The notes under the pieces: model-generated | The model's database searches: none | What the model was told of the DNA's origin: nothing | What the model saw: only the letters and a program-made list of their open reading frames with translations | NCBI RefSeq assembly: GCF_963678635.1 | Contig: NC_087065.1 | Coordinates: forward strand, 22,649,254 to 22,713,253 | Direction of reading: 5' to 3' | Length of the DNA: 64,000 nt | Origin: Symsagittifera roscoffensis | Lineage: Eukaryota; Xenacoelomorpha; Acoela; Convolutidae | Part shown: positions 57,858-64,000 of the stretch, one piece after another | How positions within the stretch are numbered: the first letter of the stretch is position 1 | Layout of the letters: the number at the start of each line of letters is the position of its first letter | Made by a program: the position numbers and the translations under genes

Positions 57858-58082
57858 CTAATATTAAGCATACGTCATGCAACATTGCTACGTATGGTCC
57901 ATAATCTAAGCCATCTACAGTATCTACGCTGACTTGTTCCTTCCAGTACTGGGCCAGTTCAGAAGTGGGGAACTTCTGGCCCCAGTTGAAGGGTATGTGC
58001 TTGTGGTACAGTCCATTACGTTCGTTATTCCACTTCAAAATCGACATGGAATCCGCATTCTCAATGTCAGACGTGACAATTC
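57858..58082 (-). CDS. METTL21/METTL23-like methyltransferase, exon 2
   Basis: Acceptor TCTAATTTCAG (AG at 58084-58083). The exon is 225 bp (two carry-over bases, 74 codons, one leftover base) and ends at donor G|GTTCGTG (57857-57856). It encodes IVTSDIENADSMSILKWNNE, RNGLYHKHIPFNWGQKFPTS, a helix ELAQYWKEQVSVDT, and MLHDVCLIL. Family landmarks are the SD after strand 2 (Asp113 binds the ribose of S-adenosylmethionine in the fold), the IPFNWG motif typical of Methyltransf_16, and the start of the strand 4 motif. The donor is weak after GT but restores both the reading frame and the LILANDVLFD motif. Confidence 0.85.
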
Positions 58083-58516
58083 CTGAAATTAGAGATTCAT
58101 CAAAAACATCGATGCCTTCTTGGTATTCTCCCAAGCCGAACTAAATTGTATGAAAATTAATAATTCGATAGAATGTATGGCGTTAGGTTTCTGACTTGAA
58201 ACTGGAAATAATATTATCAAAAATTCAGTTGAAACATTTTCTCCAATTCTGGAAATCAAAATGTCTGTATCTTTTTGTTAGGGTGACGTAAGCGGAAGTC
58301 AATATAGGTCATTTTATTGTTCCGGCCATTTAAAAAAATGAGGAGAAATTTTGGATTCGGGTGTGTTTTAGTTTTTCTTTTGTTTATTTTCCACGCAAAA
58401 TCAGCTACCTCAAAAAATCCTCAGAATGAATCAAGTCAGATATAACCTTCAATCCCTTTCAGCTGTGATTCGAAAGATATTTTAAAAAATCCAAAAATGT
58501 CTCCCAGCATTGCGAG

Positions 58517-58603
58517 GCCAAACTATGCACTGGATAGGGGCACAATTTTGTGTCTATATGTTCCTGGATTCCTAATACAAGTCTTTAAACACGTTCTAAA
58601 ATG
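58517..58603 (+). repeat. Dispersed repeat G, copy 2
   Basis: Partner of 14311-14401 in the same orientation. It lies in intron 1 of the methyltransferase gene, 30 bp before a family A copy. Confidence 0.6.
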
Positions 58604-58629
58604 TAAGTGAATTCCGCGTACAAATACTA

Positions 58630-59175
58630 ACAAGACTGCTCGTATCAGGGCGAAGCCCTGAATGTTCCGACTGCCTTTAAGGTTTATGGAGCAGCAGTAA
58701 TAACATTTTAAAAATTAAATGAAATAAAATAAAACGAAAATTTTTTTTCTAAAATTTGAAATTTTTTTATAAAAATCATCCCCCCACACGCCATATAAAG
58801 TATAATAAGAGAAATTTCGTTCCTTTTAACAAATCAATTATGGCAAATAAGCTTCGTTCAACCAATTTGGAACGATTTATAAAACGGATTAAATCTCCGC
58901 TTACGCGTTAATAGCGCGAATTATATCGCGCGTTAATTGTCCCAAATTGGTCAAAATGGCAATCTTTAAACCCTCATAACTTTACGAAAAAAGATCACAG
59001 GTGAAATATCTTTTCAAATTTAAACTCAGGACAACAATACCTTTTGAATGATATAAAAAAATTCCGTCAAAAATGGCTAGTTAAAAAGTCGAAATTTGTC
59101 TGAAGAAAAAAAAACCCACCCCGAGCACAAATATTCCGTTAGTTTCGTACCGAAAGTCGGAACAATAACGTAAAT
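58630..59175 (-). mobile_element. Family A element (best full-length copy)
   Basis: Minus orientation. From AAGACTGCTCGTATCAGGGC with the hairpin AGGGCGAAGCCCT, through ATCCCCCCACACGCCATA, CTCCGCTTACGCGTTAATAG, CGCGCGTTAATTGTCCCAAA and AAACCCACCCCGAGCACAAA, to AGTCGGAACAATAA. About 545 bp and non-coding. GTTCCGACT near one end and AGTCGGAAC near the other are short inverted termini. Confidence 0.7.
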
Positions 59176-59828
59176 TTTGTCGGCACATTGATTTTGTTGC
59201 GGATTTTGTTGAAAGCAAAGTATTTAAGAACGGGGCAAAAAGCGGAAGCCCCCCTTTTTTCCCAAATGAGTGGAGGGCGCCCTCACCACCCAAAGATTGC
59301 CCCATTCGTTACGATTTTCCGACACCCATTTGTGGCTGCTGAGCCTAAAAATCCAAGATTTTTGAATCGGCATATACAAAATAAACAATTATTCTGTTCG
59401 TCGTTAGATCTGAATTGGTTATAAAGATGACGTGGAGTGGTTATGGATTTTTCTGTTATAATTATCAGGGATTTCAATCTGAGATTAATTTCAAAATCAG
59501 ATGAATTTTGGACAGAGTAGGCTTGACTGGATTGATTGGTAATTTTGAGGGAGGGCAAGCAAAAGTCATTACAAGGATTTTTCAATTTCGCTTATGACAT
59601 GTAGGGTTGACTTGTTTCAATTCCAGAAGAAGAAAATGAAAACGATTGCTATTCCAGAAGTTCTGATTCAATCACGTATGGATTTTCATCTAATGAAGTT
59701 CTCAATTTCACTCGGAAACTAATGAATTTTGGATAAAATAATAATTTATCTAGATATAGCAAAACTGGGTTCAAGTGCAAGAAATGCGTGTTAGCTGTCT
59801 ATGCTTGAAAAAATAGTCTGCAGAAGCA

Positions 59829-60240
59829 GGGGCGGATTTAGACGGAGGTCGGGCGCCTCCTTCGCTCAGGGTCCCCCTTTTGGTATTATTTTAATTTTTG
59901 GCCGACCATCCCTAAAGTTTCACTAAATGCGCCTTCGGCGCCGATATATACTAATTTTGAAGGGGAGCGCGCGCCGAAAAAACGCGATTTTTTGGTCAAC
60001 ATTTTAAAAAAATCCCTAAAAACGCCTTTTTTTGGCATTTTCCAAAAAATGCCTAATAACGTTTTTTTGGCCTGTTTTTCAGAAAATTGCCTGTACAACA
60101 GAAAATTTGGTCAAAATGGGGTGTTTATAGTTATTTAGAAGAGCTCAAAAAACTAATTTGGTCGACCTAAAAAAAAGGTCGACAAAAATTTCGAAATTTT
60201 TTTGAAATTCCGCCTCCCCCTGTGGAGAAAATCCTACATA
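59829..60240 (+). mobile_element. hAT-type MITE (family B)
   Basis: Starts CAGGGGCGGATTTAG, the best-preserved left end in the window. It contains GGTCCCCCTTTTGGTAT, TCGGCGCCGATATATACTAA, GGAGCGCGCGCCGAAAAAAC and GGTCGACCTAAAAAAAAGGT. The right end (AAATCCTACATACATCCTC) is decayed. Inside intron 1 of the methyltransferase gene. Confidence 0.72.
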
Positions 60241-60261
60241 CATCCTCACCTATGTAAAGGC

Positions 60262-60520
60262 AGGGATGGATCTAGAACTTTCCGGGGGGGATTTTCAAGT
60301 TTTTTGAAAAAACAGGCCAACAAGGCGTTTTTAGGCACTTTTTGAAAAGTTGACCAAAAATCGCGTTTTTTCGGCGCGCGCTCCCCCTCAAATTAAGTGA
60401 ATGTTGGCGCTATCAGCCAAAAAATAGGTCCGTCAGCTAAAAATGGATTAATTAGTACAAAGGGCCGGTCCGGTGTCGAATCCCAGAGGGGGGTATCTGC
60501 CCCTATCCCTAATTTTGCTG
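60262..60520 (-). mobile_element. Shortened hAT-type MITE (family B)
   Basis: CAGGGATGGATCTAGAAC at the left, then blocks GGCCAACAAGGCGTTTTTAG and TCGGCGCGCGCTCCCCCTC in reverse family order, and GGTCGAATCCCAGAGG-like TGTCGAATCCCAGAGG near the right. About 260 bp, with the middle lost. It lies 20 bp from the previous copy in opposite orientation. Confidence 0.6.
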
Positions 60521-60582
60521 GTTTTTAAAACAAGCAAAATTTCTGCTCAATTTCTTCCTAAAAACCTAAAAAAAGTAAACGG

Positions 60583-61310
60583 TTGACCAAAAATGCTAGT
60601 CAAAGAATTTTCATATATGAAAAAATGCTAATAATACACTTTTCATGCAATTCCATAAGTAGAGAAGTTTGCATGAAAAGTCTATGATTGTGATTTTTCA
60701 TTTTTCATATATGGAAATTGTATGACTAGCAATTTAACCAAATAAAAAAAAATTGATATTTGAAAACTTAATTTCTCAAAATTTTTGGGATGTGTTTGTG
60801 ACCAAACACAAGTGACAAAACGCATGGCTTACTCAAAGTTAGATTCACCAAAGGTTTGATTGTCTCGTATTTACAATGCCTTAGAAACTACTTGAACCTT
60901 ACAAGAGTTTTCTTATACAAATCATAGCGTGAAAGCATCAAACTTTTATATTTTGGCAGAAATTTTCAAAGATGATTATTTTTAAAATATGTATTTTTAA
61001 ATTATCAGACTTCGACAAGGCATACATAAACATGCCATACAAAAGAAATTGGAATTTTTAGCGTTTTTGAAAAAAAATTTTTTTGAGAAACTGAAAAAAT
61101 TTCCATTGAAATTATATGATTAGCATTTTTTGAGACGAAAAGTTTTGCTTTTTTATTCAGTACAATACAGCGACTTTTTTTATGCCGTAAAAAAGTTTTT
61201 TGAAAATTGGCTGAGACCAGTTTTGCAAAATGTATGAAATTTGTATGACTAGTATTTTTTCATAGACTTGGTTTATGGAATTGTATGATTAGCGTTTTTG
61301 GTCTATGGTC
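60583..61310 (+). mobile_element. Diverged palindrome-rich MITE (family C)
   Basis: GGTTGACCAAAAATGCTAGTC at the left and GTTTTTGGTCTATGGTCA at the right, with blocks ATTGTATGACTAGCAATTT, TATATGATTAGCATTTTTT and GTATGACTAGTATTTTTTCA between. Here the core word is CTAGTCA/TGATTAGC rather than CTTATCA, so this is a distinct subfamily. Confidence 0.5.
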
Positions 61311-61393
61311 AAAGTTTGATCTTGGCCGGGGAGTTTATAGCGTTAGACATACCAAATGTTAGTAGTTTAAATATTTATATTTCCTAAATTTAC

Positions 61394-61715
61394 CTTTAAA
61401 ACCACGGCGTTTCATAAACATGGACACTAGACCGTCACCACAGCCCAGCTCCAAAATCGGCAGACTTTTCAACTCGGGCAAAGCCGACATGAAATTAAGA
61501 GCCGACTTCAAATACTCTTGATTTGAGTAACAAATTGGGTCGTATTTCTCTCGACTGTTCCAGGGAAGAGCTCTCAACACAAATACTTCACTAAGAAGTC
61601 GAACCCTGAGCATCCATTGGGGCGTCTCGTTTTTTGCCCTGGTTTCGGAGAACTGTGACGTAAGAGCAGTTTCGCCGAATAACAAATCGATAGTTAAGGG
61701 TAGTTCAATTGACAT
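61394..61715 (-). CDS. METTL21/METTL23-like methyltransferase, exon 1
   Basis: Start ATG 61715-61713. Donor GGTTTTAAAG|GTAAATTTAGG (61393-61392), phase 1. With exons 2 and 3 it gives 268 residues in one frame over 12.8 kb. Exon 1 covers residues 1-107 with motif I PILELGCGDGLVSMFM (residues 86-101), the S-adenosylmethionine loop of seven-beta-strand methyltransferases. The full set of ELGCGDG, TSDIE, IPFNWG and LILANDVLFD is that of Methyltransf_16 (METTL21, METTL22, METTL23, VCPKMT, EEF2KMT), protein lysine or arginine methyltransferases without a SET domain. DVLF, with Phe in place of the usual Tyr, resembles METTL23 (DVFF, from memory), as does the C-terminal GKGHNMFLVSL; substrate unknown. 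No signal peptide: cytosol or nucleus. Confidence 0.87.
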
Positions 61716-63090
61716 CGTACGCAGTTTTTGAAGTTTTTAAATTTTAAACTCATGATAGCTAAGTCATTGTGTTAGAAGTGTTTTGTAAAGCAACTTTTCG
61801 TTATAGCAGATGCATGCTGTTACGAGTTCTTGAACAAAAAGTGACCGATCATAAGCAAAACTCAACTACCATAAGCACGAATGTCTGAAAAAATGTTCAC
61901 AGATTGTTCAAAAATAATAATTAACTTGGCCGTCTGTAGTATTATTGGCAGCTATGAAAATACTATCATTGTTTCAAATAAATAAAGTATATTCTTTAGT
62001 TTCATTAATTTTTAAATGAAAATGTTTCTAAAAAAGAGAGGATTTATAGATTCAACCTGGGCGGACCTAGAACTTTCAAGAGGGGGAGAGGGTCGACTTC
62101 TAAAGTTTTTTAGTTGGCTTTTTAAAAATTTCTCCTCATCATGGCGAAACTAAAAAAAAACATAATATTCAACATGCTTGATTAACCCTAGTTAACTCTG
62201 CCCTAACTAATGAGCCTTAATTCAGTATAAATCCCTGTTAAAACTTATTTTTAAAAATGCTTGCGATTTGATTCAGCACGGAAAAAGTGCAAGATTTGCA
62301 AAAAAAATAATTGCTCAAAAATAATGGTCCATCCAAAGTTAAAATTTGGATAAAATTTAATTAGATGGGAAAATTTGAGGCTGTTAAAAAAGGGATACAA
62401 AATTTCTGATGTTGAACTTCACTTTTTTGATAAATTTTTGTTATTTTCAAAGTCCTGATTTTCAGTTGAAATTATAGAAGTTAAGAAATCATGAAAATCA
62501 TAGTTTTCATTCCAAATTTTTACACTCACTGAAGATATTGACGCCTTGAGTTGAAGTTTGCACAGATACTGCACACTGGCCAAACTGATGCTGAAAACTC
62601 GAAACTTAAAACGTTGCTAAACATTGAAGCCCACTCAAAAACTTTGCCTGCTCGAACAACCAACAGGGAGCAAAATTTTTTTATGAGTTGCGAAAAGTAG
62701 TTTTTGAAGTTTTACTGGTATCTGAAAAGAAGAAAGAAAAAAGTTATATCACAAGGCGTAAAACTTGATCTTGCAACCCATAAACAACAAGAATTTTCCA
62801 TTTCTAGTGTATCCAAGATTTAGAAAGTTTCGGGCCAAAAGCCAAACTAGAAACACAGCATTCAAAAGAAAATCTAAGCTTCATCTAAGCACTTCACAAC
62901 AAATTTTTGAAAAACTAACTGTTTCTTGTCAGAAAATAAATAGAGTTTGTTAGGTTTGGTGGCTCGGTATTTTGAGTCAACACAAGCAGAAAAAAAGCGT
63001 TGATTTTTTTGTTTCCCTACTCTCAAAAGGTAAATTAAATAAATCCAAATGACAGTTGACACTAGTTTTTTTTTAATTTTCTGTTTTTTT
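61716..63090. other. Upstream region of the methyltransferase gene
   Basis: No clear TATA box near the start codon. A short family B fragment is visible at about 62056-62110 (TGGGCGGACCTAGAACTTTC). The rest is AT-rich with no recognised exon. Confidence 0.4.
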
Positions 63091-63159
63091 CCCGGTCCAA
63101 CGATGATGATAGAAACTCGGAATAATTATGCTTGGGTGATTTTTAGTTAGTCAAATTTT

Positions 63160-64000
63160 GACTGGAATAACAGTTCGCTACTACGAAAACAACTAATGGA
63201 ACATTATAACTAAAATTGATCCTGCTAACAAAACAATAGATTTAATATGCAATGTAAAAGGTTTCTTAGAGCAAACGGAACGAGTAGCAAAGGCAGATGA
63301 AAACTCGACGACATTCCGACTCTGGAATGGCAAATCTATTGGTTTGTTACCGTAGTCTCAACCCTCGTAGGATTTCAAGTATCGACCCAACATTGCAGAA
63401 AAGGAACCCATTGAAAAGGAAAAATGGCCAACTCGATATAAAATTCACATTCAAATCCTAGTCACTTGGCTCTTGACACAAAAAGGTCAAAATTCATCTT
63501 TCACGTCTTCTCGCTCTAAACTTAATAAAAACGACACATCATTGCATCAATCCGAAATCATGACACGATCACTCCAGACGATCTAGGAAAAGTTAGACCC
63601 ACTTCTGGAACGAGAACAACAACCCTCCTTCTCTTTACGAAAACAACTACATATCTTCTTCATTCGCGCAGTCTCTGCTCTCAAAAGAAAACTAATCCAG
63701 AGAGCGAAGAAATCTTTAAATCTAACCGTCGCTATAATAAACATCTTGAAAACTAAAAACTCACTAAGCCCCGATTTGGTTGAACTAGTTTAAAACTAGT
63801 ATTCATAATTAATTATATTCTTGATAAACTATCTCTGTAAAATACTTAGAATTCACCAATCATGATCCATAACTAACACTGACAATTATTTGTAGTGCTG
63901 AAACTACTTGTAGTTAACGCACCAGAACAATTTGAATATAACTTAGAAGACAGTTGTTCTCCTTTGGAACTTCCAGATACGTAACCCGCAAATACCAGCA
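63160..64000 (-). mobile_element. Second copy of the fossil LTR element, cut by window end
   Basis: Read on the minus strand, 64000 down to 63781 matches the LTR at 40838-41227 (GGAGAACAACTG, CAAATTGTTCTGG, AGTAGTTTCAGCAC, ATACTAGTTT). 63780 down to about 63160 matches the adjoining internal part (GCCAAGTGACTAGGAT, GATTTGCCATTCCAGAGT). Clearly diverged from the 40.8-kb copy; broken; its outer LTR portion lies beyond this window. Confidence 0.6.

Noticed and set aside
57859-57904. Using a donor at TAC|GTAGCA or GAC|GTATGC for methyltransferase exon 2
   Set aside because: These leave the wrong phase for exon 3 or lose the LILANDVLFD motif; the donor at 57857 keeps both.
62765-63062. Small frames on both strands near 62.8-63.06 kb
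   Set aside because: No motif, no splice context, low-complexity Lys/Ser/Thr composition.

Overview
AT-rich (about two thirds A+T), repeat-dense eukaryotic DNA, almost certainly from an animal. The evidence is split genes with GT-AG introns, a UBXN1-type UBX exon and a METTL-type methyltransferase with introns of 3.3 and 8.7 kb. There is no operon structure, and most of the window is made of transposable-element families and tandem repeats. I cannot name the species. One possible 44-bp intron beside multi-kb introns would fit lineages such as larvacean tunicates, but that is speculation.

Layout. 0-0.7 kb: last coding exon of a UBXN1-like gene (+). 0.7-3.7 kb: SINE-like and MITE relics. 3.8-9.66 kb: degenerate satellite of about 160-170 bp monomers with a higher-order period near 1.4 kb. 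9.68-11.57 kb: tandem duplication of a 952-bp unit. 11.5-12.2 kb: unrecognised coding-like frames. 12.9-20 kb: hAT-type MITEs, SINE-like elements and a palindrome-rich MITE. 20.1-20.97 kb: one doubtful and one convincing minus-strand exon. 21.07-35.73 kb: a near-identical tandem duplication (2 x about 7.33 kb) carrying the 5' exons of a putative small secreted protein. 35.7-40.8 kb: relics of two MITE families. 40.84-45.71 kb: a fossil non-autonomous LTR element with three LTRs, inserted into a smaller repeat. 46.7-47.75 kb: a two-exon gene (+) for a novel Cys-rich, Ser/Arg-rich, acidic protein with a TATA box. 48.04-48.27 kb: a possible membrane-protein terminal exon. 48.9-61.7 kb: a three-exon methyltransferase gene (-). 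49.74-57.05 kb: a 7.3-kb foldback-like element with about 2.3-kb terminal inverted repeats, inside that gene's second intron. 63.2-64 kb: a second copy of the LTR element, cut by the window edge.

The host genes do not form a pathway. UBXN1-type proteins adapt p97/VCP to ubiquitinated substrates. The methyltransferase belongs to the METTL21/METTL23 superfamily. The secreted and Cys-rich proteins are unassigned. The most informative items are the methyltransferase gene model (all phases and splice sites agree), the novel Cys/SR/acidic gene, the foldback element with hairpin-forming tips, and the recent duplication of the 5' half of a secreted-protein gene.
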